Notes: generated by a model not told the origin, from the letters alone. Positions 43,468 through 52,174 are shown, counted from the stretch's first letter. The stretch is 57,477 nt of DNA from Leptothoe spongobia TAU-MAC 1115 (GCF_018739885.1 NZ_JADOES010000034.1:1-57477); one strand, 5' to 3'. Numbers and translations are program-made.

Positions 43468-43620
43468 AAGGGTTTCAAGTAAGCTGAAAAATATTTGAGC
43501 CGATATTGAGCCAGTATTTCCTATAATTGCTTCCCTATTATGGGGTACCTCAAATCTTTGATCACTTTTGGCTATTGATCATGTTTGATCACTTGCTTTG
43601 ATTACTACTCAACAGTATAT

Positions 43621-43647
43621 ATCCCAATACTTATAGAGTATTGGGAT
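43621..43647. terminator. 11-bp hairpin in the 43.2-43.8 kb spacer
   Basis: Arms ATCCCAATACT and AGTATTGGGAT with a 5-nt loop. No T-tract follows, so it may be a terminator or only a hairpin. Confidence 0.35.
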
Positions 43648-43819
43648 CACTCTACTCCGTGTAACCCTTATAGGGCTTATTTTGATGGCTACATAGCCAT
43701 CTCATGGTTGTAAATGGTCAGTATGACCGCATCATGAGGTTATACATTTTTCAGCAGGGCAGTTACCTGGCGTTAGAAATGATTATCCTAGTTCTAACGC
43801 TCCTGCGAGACTGACTTCT

Positions 43820-44593
43820 ATGCCATCGCCCTTTCCTGGAATGGATCCTTACCTTGAAAGCTATTTATGGCCTGATGTGCATAGTGCGTTGGCTAATAAA
43901 ATTCGTCAGCAGTTAACGCCACTGCTGCGGCCTAAATATACTGCTCGTTTGGAGGTCTATCTGGCTGAAGATTCCTTCCCAGACGGGGAAATTGGCATTC
44001 TTTATCCGGATGTAGAAGTGCTGGAGGCCCCCAAACGTCCGACTGCTGAAACTGCCCCTGGTAGCACCCTCACCATTACCCCTCCCAAACTTTCTCTGCC
44101 AGTGCCTCAGGCCGTGCAGGTGCGACTGACTACGGTTGAAATTCGAGACACAGCAAAAAATCGGTTGGTAGCCAGCATTGACATTCTGTCCCCGATCAAC
44201 AAGCGAGAACCGGGGTTGACCACCTACCGCCAAAAGCGACAGCGGTTATATCAGGCTGATGTTCATCTGCTCGAATTAGACTTGCTACGGCGAGGGACTC
44301 GGCCTTTTGCCCAACCTCGTCTACCAGAAGTGCCTTACTGTATTGCGCTCACCCGTGCCCAGGCAAAACAAATTGAAATCTGGCCGGTAGAGTTGGCTAC
44401 TACTTTGCCGGTTGTGCCTGTACCTTTGCAGGAGCCTGATCCAGATGTGCCTTTAGATCTGCAAGCTGTGCTTAATGCTATCTACGATGAAGCGGCTTAC
44501 GATCTATCTCTTGACTATGATCAATCACCACCTCCGCCAGCATTTTCTGATGTAGATACTGATTGGCTTCAAAAACAACTGAAAAACTCTTAA
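43820..44593 (+). CDS. DUF4058 family protein
   Basis: A 257-residue protein that begins MPSPFPGMDPYLESYLWPDVHS, the hallmark of DUF4058. The core VEIRDTAKNRLVASIDILSP and a conserved NKREPGLTTYRQKRQR follow. The family is widespread and multi-copy in cyanobacteria and planctomycetes and has a nuclease-like look with conserved acidic and Lys residues, but no proven function. It is convergent with the AraC regulator gene. Confidence 0.9.
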   Translation: MPSPFPGMDPYLESYLWPDVHSALANKIRQQLTPLLRPKYTARLEVYLAEDSFPDGEIGILYPDVEVLEAPKRPTAETAPGSTLTITPPKLSLPVPQAVQVRLTTVEIRDTAKNRLVASIDILSPINKREPGLTTYRQKRQRLYQADVHLLELDLLRRGTRPFAQPRLPEVPYCIALTRAQAKQIEIWPVELATTLPVVPVPLQEPDPDVPLDLQAVLNAIYDEAAYDLSLDYDQSPPPPAFSDVDTDWLQKQLKNS

Positions 44594-44641
44594 GACTCAA
44601 GTTTCTGTAAGCGAACTTAGGGGGCGTTCAAAAATAAATGT

Positions 44642-45517
44642 CTAGCCTCTGAAGGTTCTGGGACTTACCCCCATCACTTTGCGAAATTGCTTGCTGAGAT
44701 GACTGTGACTATTGAATCCGCACTCCAGAGCAATATCGATGATGGCTTGATCACTATGTTTCAGCAGGTGTTTCGCGCGTTCTAATCTCTGTTGAATCAC
44801 GTATTGATGGGGCGAAATTCCCATGGACTGCTTGAACATGCGCCCAAAATGGAACGGACTCATGTTCAGTAATCCGGCCAGATCAGCCAGCTTGATTTCC
44901 CCAGCCAAACCGGCATCGATATAGTCCAGTACTTGATTCAGCTGAAGCGTTGGTAACCCACCTTCATACGTTGGCAACTGGGTCGAGGTCGTCCCATAGT
45001 TGCGCAGCAGCTGCACCGCCAGTAAATTTGCCAGCGAGTCTAAATACAGCCCGCTGGGTTGACGCTGCTGCACCTCTGCCAATAACAGCGTAGAGATCGA
45101 TTCAAGCTGCTGCTGACGACTTTGAAAGGTGGGTACCAAGGTGAGGCGATCGCCATTCTTGCCTAGAGTTTCCTCCGCAACCTGCTTCAGAAATGATGCT
45201 GGCAGCTGGATCTGTAGGCAATTTTCAGCCCCCTCCCACCGCACAAATAGCGGTGTATTAGCAGGGGTAATCAGCATATCGCCACGGCGATACAACCCAG
45301 TATGGGTTTTCCCATCCTGTTTCTGTAGATAAGACTGGGGACGCGACGTTAGATTCACAAATAGCGTGTGGGACGCTTCAGCATGAAAATCTGCTTCCCC
45401 TGGAGGAAAGCGAAGCTGTTCAATCTGAATCGTCTCTGTTCCCAGGATTAGATTTGACTCGCTTGAATGCGAATCCTCAGGAAATGAATCGGCTGACTGA
45501 GATTGAGCAAGCGCCAT
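44642..45517 (-). CDS. AraC-family transcriptional regulator
   Basis: A 291-residue regulator. The C-terminal ~100 residues carry two helix-turn-helix motifs: IKLADLAGLLNMSPFHFGRM and IIDIALECGFNSHSHLSKQF, followed by the family end KVMGVSPRTFRG. The N-terminal domain (about 20-180) resembles the cupin-type sensor of regulators that act on stress or small-molecule cues. It is divergent from the DUF1772/NmrA genes at 45782 and 46439, and direct repeats lie in the spacer, so those genes are the likely targets. Confidence 0.92.
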   Translation of the reverse strand: MALAQSQSADSFPEDSHSSESNLILGTETIQIEQLRFPPGEADFHAEASHTLFVNLTSRPQSYLQKQDGKTHTGLYRRGDMLITPANTPLFVRWEGAENCLQIQLPASFLKQVAEETLGKNGDRLTLVPTFQSRQQQLESISTLLLAEVQQRQPSGLYLDSLANLLAVQLLRNYGTTSTQLPTYEGGLPTLQLNQVLDYIDAGLAGEIKLADLAGLLNMSPFHFGRMFKQSMGISPHQYVIQQRLERAKHLLKHSDQAIIDIALECGFNSHSHLSKQFRKVMGVSPRTFRG

Positions 45518-45646
45518 AGGTTCAAGGCCGCAGTCAGATTGCTAATGACGAGAGCCTAACGGCACCTCACATGAACAACTCGGACTTTTTCAGGCACATT
45601 GAAGTACCCCTAAATCCTAAGCGTTACATTCAGATCTCACAAGTCA

Positions 45647-45683
45647 CCGCAAGAAAGTGACAAGCCCGCAAGAAATGACAAGC
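45647..45683 (+). promoter_or_regulatory. Direct repeats, candidate AraC-type operator
   Basis: CCGCAAGAAAGTGACAAG is followed directly by CCCGCAAGAAATGACAAGC, two near-identical 18-19 bp units on the same strand. Direct repeats one to two helical turns apart are the usual AraC-family site. They lie about 100 nt before the DUF1772 gene start. Confidence 0.5.
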
Positions 45684-45781
45684 ACCATGGGGTCAGCCTC
45701 CGTAAGCTGAAAATGTCTTCATAAAAGGATTAATCCATATCATCCTCAACTGCTGACATTTCAAATTAAGGAACTTGAACC

Positions 45782-46285
45782 ATGTCAACCGTAGCAACTT
45801 TTCAAATTGTTCTGATTTTGGCAACCTTGCTGTGCTCCCTCGTGGCAGGCTTCTTATTTGCCTTTGCCACAGTCGTGATGCCCGGCATAAAAACGTTGAA
45901 TGACCGCGAATTTATCCGAGCCTTTCAGGTGATTGACGGCGTCATCCAAAATAACCAGCCGCTATTTGTAGCCGTCTGGATGGGTTCCGTGGCGACGGCG
46001 TTGACGGCGGCGGGATTGGGTTTCGGACAACTGGATGGCGCTCAGCGTCTGCTAGTGATCTCGGCTCCTATCATTTACATCCTGGGTGTCCAATTGTCCA
46101 CCTTCACGATTAACGTCCCGCTGAACAATCAACTCCAAGCGCTACATGTCGATGCCATGGATGCAGTGGCTCTGAAGGCAGCCCGCATAGATTTCGAACC
46201 CGGTTGGAATCGCTGGAACTTAGTCAGAACATCGTTTGCTAGCTTGGCATCGGTCTTGTTTATGATTCTCCTCTTCAAACTTTGA
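45782..46285 (+). CDS. DUF1772 membrane protein
   Basis: A 167-residue inner-membrane protein with four hydrophobic helices, near residues 7-32, 60-80, 88-108 and 148-166. The first helix with AGFLFAFATVVMPGIKTL and the middle NVPLNNQLQALHVDAMD match DUF1772 (anthrone-oxygenase-like). Members are often beside regulators and NAD(P)-binding oxidoreductases in accessory regions. Here it is downstream of a divergent AraC regulator and upstream of an NmrA protein, probably in one transcript. Confidence 0.88.
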   Translation: MSTVATFQIVLILATLLCSLVAGFLFAFATVVMPGIKTLNDREFIRAFQVIDGVIQNNQPLFVAVWMGSVATALTAAGLGFGQLDGAQRLLVISAPIIYILGVQLSTFTINVPLNNQLQALHVDAMDAVALKAARIDFEPGWNRWNLVRTSFASLASVLFMILLFKL

Positions 46286-46438
46286 GGAGCACCTAGGCTG
46301 CTAAACCACGTCCAAGTTGAAACGTGTAGTTTCCTCTACGGTAAAACGACCGTTCTGGACGTGGACAAGGTTTATACGCAGCCATCAGTCTACATTTTTA
46401 GTTTCAAAATCTTTAGTTTCAAAGAGAGGTCATGACAG

Positions 46439-47308
46439 ATGATTTGTATCACTGGAGCGGGTGGAACTGTCGGTAGCGAAGTTGTCAAACAGCTGGAATT
46501 AGCCAAGGTGCCGTTTCGCGTTGCCTACTTCTCAAAAGAGAAGATGGACGCGGCACTGGCGAAAGGGATCGAGGCCGTTATCATCGACTACAACCGCCCT
46601 GAAACACTGCGTGCGGCGTTTCAGGGATGTGATAAGTTGTTTCTCCTGGGGCCAAACGCCCTGAACCAAACGCAGCTCGAACTCAACGCCGTCGAAGCGG
46701 CGAAAGCGGTTGGCGTGCAGTACATTGTGAAGCAATCCGTTATGGGAGCCGAAGCAGAGGCATTTAGTCTTGCCCTGATTCATCGGCCCGTCGAGCAGGC
46801 GATTGAATCGAGCGGCATGGCATGGACGTTTCTCCGCCCGAACAGCTTTATGCAGAATGTCGTAACGTTTATGAGCGAGACGATCAAAACTGAAGGCGTG
46901 TTTTACAGCGCCAGCGGCGCAGCCAAGATCGCCCATGTCGATGTGCGTGATATCGCTGCGGTGGCCGTAAAAGCGCTGACCGAGCCTAACCATGTGGGAC
47001 AGGCCTATACGTTGACCGGCCCCGAGGCAATGACCTACGACGAACTCGCGAACGATCTGTCGAAGGTACTTGGGCGTTCAATCAGTCATATCAGTCTTTC
47101 TCCTTCGGACTTGAAGCACGGTATGCTGGCAGAAGGAATGCCGGAAGCGATCGCAGATCGGATGCTCGACCTCGAACGTTACTATCGAGAGGATCAAGCA
47201 AGCCGCATCACAAACGACATAAAGCAGGTAACCGGACACGATCCAAGACGATTCGCGCAGTATACGCGCGAATCTGCATCGTGGTTGCAATCGGCACAGG
47301 CAGTGTGA
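46439..47308 (+). CDS. NmrA-like NAD(P)-binding protein
   Basis: A 289-residue member of the atypical SDR/NmrA family. The dinucleotide loop ITGAGGTVGSEVVKQL is at the start, and the C-terminal half has the family's substrate lobe (AYTLTGPEAMTYDELA). The usual catalytic Tyr-Lys of SDR enzymes is not obvious, so it may act as a redox sensor or a quinone reductase. The base composition and codon choice look richer in G+C-ending codons than the neighbouring genes, which suggests transfer. A GAGAGG ribosome site precedes the ATG. Confidence 0.88.
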   Translation: MICITGAGGTVGSEVVKQLELAKVPFRVAYFSKEKMDAALAKGIEAVIIDYNRPETLRAAFQGCDKLFLLGPNALNQTQLELNAVEAAKAVGVQYIVKQSVMGAEAEAFSLALIHRPVEQAIESSGMAWTFLRPNSFMQNVVTFMSETIKTEGVFYSASGAAKIAHVDVRDIAAVAVKALTEPNHVGQAYTLTGPEAMTYDELANDLSKVLGRSISHISLSPSDLKHGMLAEGMPEAIADRMLDLERYYREDQASRITNDIKQVTGHDPRRFAQYTRESASWLQSAQAV

Positions 47309-47715
47309 CAGTTCTGCGTGGCAAGCTGGAATCCATAAAGGAAAGAAAGCTTGCTGCCCTTAGCAAAGTTGTGACCGCTGTTGACTCGCATCTGGGTCAA
47401 TGGCGGTTTTCTCTGGGGGTATCGGCGCGATTGCAAGTATTGATGGAGCGGACAGTGGCCGATCTGTCTGATTGCGATCGCTTAGTGGCGATGCTGTCAT
47501 GCTTTTTGCCAATCGATCAAGAGCGGCAGGACATTCTTCGGGTATGGGTAAAGACCTGGCGGCGCATTGCTATTCCAGCCAATCTGGCTCTCGATGAGTT
47601 AGCCATAGCCATCCTTGATGCGTATCAGTTTGATTATGACCATCTATATGAGTTTAGCGATCGCGATCGCACAGGTCGATCCTGCATGACTTTCAGATTC
47701 TACTCGACGGCCTGA
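47305..47715 (+). CDS. pRiA4b ORF3-like domain protein
   Basis: About 136 residues from GTG 47305, which overlaps the TGA of the preceding gene (GTGA), a typical coupled start; the frame is open from 47281. The C-terminal half, VWVKTWRRIAIPANLALDEL followed by DAYQFDYDHLYEF, matches the plasmid pRiA4b ORF3-like family, which occurs on mobile elements and plasmids. Its function is unknown. The N-terminal part is basic and helical. It contains a double HIP1 site (GCGATCGCGATCGC). Confidence 0.55.
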   Translation: MTVLRGKLESIKERKLAALSKVVTAVDSHLGQWRFSLGVSARLQVLMERTVADLSDCDRLVAMLSCFLPIDQERQDILRVWVKTWRRIAIPANLALDELAIAILDAYQFDYDHLYEFSDRDRTGRSCMTFRFYSTA

Positions 47716-48075
47716 GTCCTAACAGCACACATGTTAGCAGTGCCAATAATTTCCTTCCACGTTAGATAATCTCTCAGATTTGGCGACTCAGTACTGACAG
47801 TTAGAAAAATATCAGTGATTCCTACTTGCAGCTATTTAAGTTTTCCCATAGACTCTAATTAATCCAAAATAAATAACTATAGATTTTTATCTATGATTAT
47901 TCGATACCTTCTCAAGTCATTATCCTCAAAGTACTCTTGGAATCAAATGCATTTTTGTACAGAATCTCAGCTAGGGAAATGGGTTAAGACTAATAGCCTG
48001 TAAAGCAAGCTGATATTGAATGTGATGCTACCAGGTAGTTCTTATGCAAACTAAACAAGATTAGGAGCTAACAAG
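47716..48075. other. AT-rich spacer before a small membrane-peptide gene
   Basis: No gene or listed repeat. The end holds an AGGAG ribosome site (48063-48067) for the peptide at 48076. Confidence 0.35.
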
Positions 48076-48162
48076 ATGCTTAGTGTTTTTCTGGGAGTCA
48101 TTATTTTGGGTTGGCTTTCAACAGCTATGCTCAGTTCTCAATCTTATTCTGCTAATGATTAG
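48076..48162 (+). CDS. 28-residue single-span membrane peptide
   Basis: An AGGAG ribosome site lies 8 nt before ATG 48076 and the frame ends at TAG 48160-48162. The product, starting MLSVFLGVIILGWLSTAML, has one hydrophobic span and a short polar tail (SSQSYSAND). It resembles in size the small subunits of photosynthetic and respiratory complexes, but I could not match it to PetL, PetN, PsbX or PsaM. It may belong to such a complex or be a small toxin-like peptide. Confidence 0.45.
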   Translation: MLSVFLGVIILGWLSTAMLSSQSYSAND

Positions 48163-48242
48163 CTTCACACGGCTTACTGCTACCTCACTCCCTTTTTTTA
48201 ATAGCTAAGGAATGAGGATTCAATTAGGTTCTATCTTCTGAT

Positions 48243-48266
48243 GTACAGGCGTTCCATGGAACACCT
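48243..48266. repeat. GTTCCATGGAAC palindromic repeat, copy 3
   Basis: GTACAGGCGTTCCATGGAAC followed by ACCT, a diverged copy of the palindromes at 6955 and 30813, in the spacer between two small genes. Confidence 0.7.
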
Positions 48267-48424
48267 CTTCAGACATAATTTTTGGATCTTATAAAATCCT
48301 TATCCCTAAGTGAGAACAATATAGTCTATAAAAAATGCTCATATAAAACCGAGAGAAAAACTCTCCTTATCAATCGATTATGTTGTTATATTCAAAACAA
48401 GAACAGTATTTAAAGGTTTTTAAC

Positions 48425-48628
48425 ATGAACTACATCAAGATAACAGATGCAAATTATCTCCCGATCACTGATCGGAAAGTTTTGGGCGTTCCTGCCACTG
48501 GCATGCTTCTACTTTCAGCATATTTATTGACTCGTGCAACCTTGCTGACACCCACATTGCAAGAGGAGCAGGCGTCAGTTATAGTTGTTCCCAATGAAAC
48601 AACTTTGTTGCAGAAAGTTACCCCTTAG
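48425..48628 (+). CDS. Small hypothetical membrane protein
   Basis: About 67 residues from ATG 48425; the frame is open from 48380 but the extra residues look unnatural. It has one hydrophobic segment (VLGVPATGMLLLSAYLLT) between polar ends. No family recognised. The ribosome site is weak (AAGG 9 nt upstream). Confidence 0.4.
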   Translation: MNYIKITDANYLPITDRKVLGVPATGMLLLSAYLLTRATLLTPTLQEEQASVIVVPNETTLLQKVTP

Positions 48629-48761
48629 GCACCATGGGGGCGTTACCTCTCAGGTATTTTCAACAACTTACTAGCCTGAGATAGCAACCGATTGGCCCAC
48701 GTATTTTACCTCGTGAGTAGCGCAGGCCAGGAACTTGGCTACCGACTAACGAGAACGCTGA

Positions 48762-48944
48762 GATGACTCAAGCAAGTGCGCACTGCCTGACTTTCGAACA
48801 GAACTGATAATCGTGGAGCTGGCCCAGACGGGCCAAATTGTCCTGCTATTGATGGACCGAGGCATCGTAAATCGAGCGAATTGTGTCGATACTGGGAGCA
48901 ATGCTCCAGCGGTCTAATGCGGGGATTTTTGTTTTTAATAACAT
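48762..48944 (-). pseudogene. Truncated copy of a methyltransferase start
   Basis: The minus strand starts at ATG 48944 and reads MLLKTKIPALDRWSIAPSID, then TIRSIYDASVHQ and a stop. This matches the first ~32 residues of the methyltransferase gene at 54653-55354 (MLLKTTIPTLDRWRTAPTID, TLRSIYDASAHQW). The nucleotide similarity continues beyond the stop codon to about 48762. It is a decayed 5' fragment created by duplication. Confidence 0.75.
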
Positions 48945-49062
48945 GATCAAGTTGCCCCTCTGCACTAACAACTCAAAAATACAAACGGATGTGGGGAGCC
49001 GTTGCCCCCAGATGTGAGGACTAGATGTAGGGATTTATGGATGAGCCCTGTGGGGGGTTAGA
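48762..49062. repeat. Segmental duplication, left copy
   Basis: 48762-48960 resembles 55150-55370, and 48967-49062 resembles 55572-55665 (both contain AACAACTCAAAAATACAAAC and a CCTGTGGGG end). The two parts are adjacent here but about 200 bp apart in the right copy. Both copies have the same orientation and flank a block of about 6 kb. The upstream part of this spacer (48629-48761) has no gene. Confidence 0.75.
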
Positions 49063-49080
49063 TGGGTTGACATCTAATTT

Positions 49081-49121
49081 CAGACGAGCTAGTCTGTAAC
49101 TATTCCAGACGAATTAGTTTG
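49081..49121 (+). promoter_or_regulatory. Two candidate TetR operator boxes
   Basis: CAGACGAGCTAGTCTG (49081-49096) and CAGACGAATTAGTTTG (49106-49121) are near-palindromes of the form CAGA-N8-TCTG, spaced 25 nt start to start, directly before the TetR gene. A third box is at 49871. The regulator probably represses itself here. Confidence 0.65.
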
Positions 49122-49125
49122 AAAT

Positions 49126-49707
49126 ATGGCGCGTCCCCGTGAATTTGATCCGCAAGTTGCTCTCCAGTCTGCCATTCAGGTGTTCTGGGAGAAGGGCTAT
49201 TACGACACTTCTGTCGATGAAGTGGTTAAGCGATCGGGGGTGGCCAAATACGGTATCTACAATACCTTCGGTCCCAAACGAGAGTTGTTCAAAAAAGTTC
49301 TCAAGCAGTACGCCACTGATCGCCATCAGGATATTCAAACCCCGATCCGACGATCGGTTGCTTCCTTGCCAGAGATTCACGAATTCTTTGCTCAGGTTCC
49401 TCACCAGATTACCCAGTCGGATTATCCCCATGGGTGCTTGGTGTGTAGTACGGGCGTCGAAGTGGGCCAGAGAGATCCGGACATCAATACCTTTGTCAAA
49501 GACTTTTTTGCGGATATTGCTAAGGTGCTCAAAGGCTGTCTAAGTCGGGCCGTTAAAAAGGGGGAACTGACATCACAGGAGGACATCGATGATTTAGCTA
49601 ATTACCTCGTCACTGAATTTCGTTGTGCCCTAATGCTGGCCCGCAGTGGTCACACCGCTCAGGACATCCAACAACATCTGAAACTTGCACTGCGAGTTCT
49701 ACAGTAA
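49126..49707 (+). CDS. TetR/AcrR-family regulator
   Basis: A 193-residue repressor. The N-terminal DNA-binding domain reads VALQSAIQVFWEKGYYDTSV, VDEVVKRSGVAKYGIYNTFG and KRELFKKVL, the standard TetR helix-turn-helix. The C-terminal ligand domain has a PHGCLVCSTGVEVG segment with two Cys close to those of TetR proteins that sense electrophiles or quinones. It is on the same strand as two NmrA-like genes, with matching operator boxes upstream of both itself and the first of them. Confidence 0.93.
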   Translation: MARPREFDPQVALQSAIQVFWEKGYYDTSVDEVVKRSGVAKYGIYNTFGPKRELFKKVLKQYATDRHQDIQTPIRRSVASLPEIHEFFAQVPHQITQSDYPHGCLVCSTGVEVGQRDPDINTFVKDFFADIAKVLKGCLSRAVKKGELTSQEDIDDLANYLVTEFRCALMLARSGHTAQDIQQHLKLALRVLQ

Positions 49708-49749
49708 GTTGGGCATCAACAGTAAGTTGGGAAATCTTGGCTAGGACTG

Positions 49750-49776
49750 AAGGCGGAAGGCAGAAAGCGGAAGGCA
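49750..49776. repeat. Short heptamer repeats
   Basis: AAGGCGGAAGGCAGAAAGCG followed by GAAGGCA, a run of GGCRGAA-like heptamers typical of short tandem repeats in cyanobacterial spacers, between the TetR and first NmrA genes. Confidence 0.6.
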
Positions 49777-49870
49777 TTCCGTAGGGTTTTACCCTTCTCG
49801 CAGAGTACGCTAACTTCCTGGGGAAATCGTCCTGCTTTGTGTTAGTACCCGTAATTTTTTTGCCTTATTT

Positions 49871-49886
49871 CAGACTATTTATTCTG
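49871..49886 (+). promoter_or_regulatory. Third candidate TetR operator box
   Basis: CAGACTATTTATTCTG fits CAGA-N8-TCTG as at 49081 and 49106 and lies 36 nt before the first NmrA-like gene. It implies control of the NmrA pair by the upstream TetR regulator. Confidence 0.6.
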
Positions 49887-49921
49887 GAATCATTGTTTTA
49901 ATTTTCAATTGAGAGGTTGAT

Positions 49922-51031
49922 ATGCAGAAGCCAAGGATTTTAGTTACTGCTGCTACAGGGCGGACAGGGTTTCCTGTGGCGTTGCAACTGTTGAACCGGG
50001 GATTTCCTGTGCGTGCTTTTGTGCGTCGACAGAGCGATCTCACCCAGCAACTCAAACAAGCAGGGGCCGAAATAGTTGTCGGTAATCTCTTAGATTTTCG
50101 AGATTTACATCACGCCTTACAGGGGGTGCAACGAGCCTACTATTGCCCGCCATTTGCACCCAATCTTTTGCATGGTGCCATGCTCTTTGCTCTAGCAGCC
50201 GAGGAAGCCAACCTTGAAGTTGTTGCTTTGATGAGCCAGTGGAATCCCCATGCCACCCACCCGTCCTTTACCAGTCGTGAGCATTGGATTGCCAATCATC
50301 TGTACCGTTGGATGCCGTCTGTCGATGTCATTCATATCAACCCTGGCATTTTTGCCTTTGTCTATTTGCTAGGTCTGCCTATGATCACCAACTTTGGTCT
50401 GCTGATGGCCCCCTTTGGCCAAGGCCGTAATGCACCGCCTGCCAATGAAGACATTGCTCGCGTTGTTGTCGGAGTATTGAGTGATCCGACTTCCCATATC
50501 GGTAAAAGCTATCGTCCTACGGGACCAGAATTACTCTCCACTGAGGATATGGCAGCGATTCTCAGCAAAATTTTACAGCGTCCCGTCCGGTATCAAGATA
50601 CCTCGATCACCATGTTTTCTCAGGCGGCCAAAGCAATGGGATTTCCTGACTTTGAAATGTCCCAAATGCGTTACTACGCTGATGATATTCGGCACGATGC
50701 CTTTGCTATCGGTGGCACCACGAATCATGTGGAGCTGGTAACAGGACAACCGGCAGAATCCTTTGAACACACCGCCCGGCGTTATCTCCAAAACCCTGCC
50801 CTGATCCATCCCAAACTCTCCCATGTGGGTAAGCTGGGTGCGATCGCATTACTCATTCGAACTCTTTTTAGTCGAGTCCCAGATTGGCAGAAATGGGAGC
50901 GCGAGCATCACCATCCTCTTCTCCAGCAGCCCCAGCTTGCAAGCCATAACCCAGCCTGGGTTGCCAGTGCCCAACAGCAGCAGCTGAATCTTCTCCAGCT
51001 CAGCAATTTACAACGTGTCCCTCTAACGTAA
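49922..51031 (+). CDS. NmrA-like NAD(P)-binding protein, tandem copy 1
   Basis: A 369-residue NmrA/SDR-a protein. The dinucleotide loop VTAATGRTGFPVALQLL is at the start, then RGFPVRAFVRR. The middle (MPSVDVIHINPGIFAFVYLL) and YRPTGPELLSTEDMAAIL match the family. It is about half identical by eye to the next gene, so the pair arose by tandem duplication. A C-terminal extension of about 60 residues (EREHHHPLLQQPQLASHNPAW) is unusual for the family. The role may be reduction or epimerisation of a quinone-like substrate. Confidence 0.88.
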   Translation: MQKPRILVTAATGRTGFPVALQLLNRGFPVRAFVRRQSDLTQQLKQAGAEIVVGNLLDFRDLHHALQGVQRAYYCPPFAPNLLHGAMLFALAAEEANLEVVALMSQWNPHATHPSFTSREHWIANHLYRWMPSVDVIHINPGIFAFVYLLGLPMITNFGLLMAPFGQGRNAPPANEDIARVVVGVLSDPTSHIGKSYRPTGPELLSTEDMAAILSKILQRPVRYQDTSITMFSQAAKAMGFPDFEMSQMRYYADDIRHDAFAIGGTTNHVELVTGQPAESFEHTARRYLQNPALIHPKLSHVGKLGAIALLIRTLFSRVPDWQKWEREHHHPLLQQPQLASHNPAWVASAQQQQLNLLQLSNLQRVPLT

Positions 51032-51088
51032 CTAAGACTTTCTTCTTTAAGAAAATCAACCCTATCCCTCTAGCGTCAGGAAACCATC

Positions 51089-52174
51089 ATGACCCTACCC
51101 AAAATTCTAATTACCAACGCCAATGGCAAAACAGGCTTTGCAGCCACATTGCAGTTACTGGCCAAAGGCTACCCTGTCCGTGCCTTTGTTCGCACCCAGC
51201 GAGCCAGCACTGTTCAACTTAAACAAGCAGGTGCGGAAATCTTGATTGGCAATATGGCCGACATGGCCACCCTTACCCAAGCCATGCAAGGTATTGAGCG
51301 AGCCTACCTGTGCTTACCCGGCATGCCTAATCCCTTATTCTCCGGCGTTAGTTTTGCCGTGGCCGCCCAGGCTGCCCAGCTGGACGTTGTTGTGATGATG
51401 GGACAATGGCTCTCTCATCCTCAACATCCCTCCTTTGCCACCCGTGTGATCAACCTGATGGACTCAATTTTGTCCTGGATGCCGGATGTTGGCGTCGTCA
51501 CCATCAACCCAGGTTGGTTTGCGGACAACTATATGGCGGTCCTGGAACCGATCGCGCAGCTGGGACTGATGCCGATGCCCCTCGGACAAGGACTGAATCC
51601 AGCGCCGTCCAATGAAGATATTGCCAGAGTGATTGTGGGTGCCCTGATCAACCCCGCTGCTCACATCGGCAAAACCTATCGGCCAACGGGGCCTAAACTG
51701 CTAGCGCCGGAAGCGATCGCGAATACCTTTTCGCGGGTGCTGAATCGCCCGGTTAAATACATCGATATTTCTGAAACGATGTTTCTCAAGGCGCTGAGAG
51801 TTCAGGGATTTTCTCCCTTTTTACAAGCACAAATGCGCCACTATGCTGAAGAATATCGTCGAAATGCATTTGGTACCGGTGGTCCCACAAATGCTGTGCT
51901 GGAAGTTGGAGGCCAGCCCCCGGAAGAGTTTGAAACCATCGTGCATCGCTATGTGGCCAACAGCTCTGTTGGGCAACGATCCCTGACTCATCAACTGCGA
52001 GCAGTTAAGAATTTGGCTCAGATTCTGCTCACACCGGTAACGGATATCGATGGCTATGAACGCAGGCAAGACCTTCCTAGGGCCAGTCAGCCCACCTACG
52101 TCCTGGATGACAACGCTTGGGTAACTAACCATCGTCTAGCAGGTGCCTTCGGGTTTACCAATACACCTGCTTAG
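51089..52174 (+). CDS. NmrA-like NAD(P)-binding protein, tandem copy 2
   Basis: A 361-residue paralogue of the preceding gene, with ITNANGKTGFAATLQLLAKG, AGAEILIGNMADMATLTQAM, MPDVGVVTINPGWFADNY and YRPTGPKLLAPEAIANTF. The first-loop glycine pattern (GKTG) differs from copy 1 (GRTG). The 57-nt spacing and lack of a terminator suggest co-transcription. The C-terminal extension differs from copy 1, indicating functional divergence. Confidence 0.88.
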   Translation: MTLPKILITNANGKTGFAATLQLLAKGYPVRAFVRTQRASTVQLKQAGAEILIGNMADMATLTQAMQGIERAYLCLPGMPNPLFSGVSFAVAAQAAQLDVVVMMGQWLSHPQHPSFATRVINLMDSILSWMPDVGVVTINPGWFADNYMAVLEPIAQLGLMPMPLGQGLNPAPSNEDIARVIVGALINPAAHIGKTYRPTGPKLLAPEAIANTFSRVLNRPVKYIDISETMFLKALRVQGFSPFLQAQMRHYAEEYRRNAFGTGGPTNAVLEVGGQPPEEFETIVHRYVANSSVGQRSLTHQLRAVKNLAQILLTPVTDIDGYERRQDLPRASQPTYVLDDNAWVTNHRLAGAFGFTNTPA

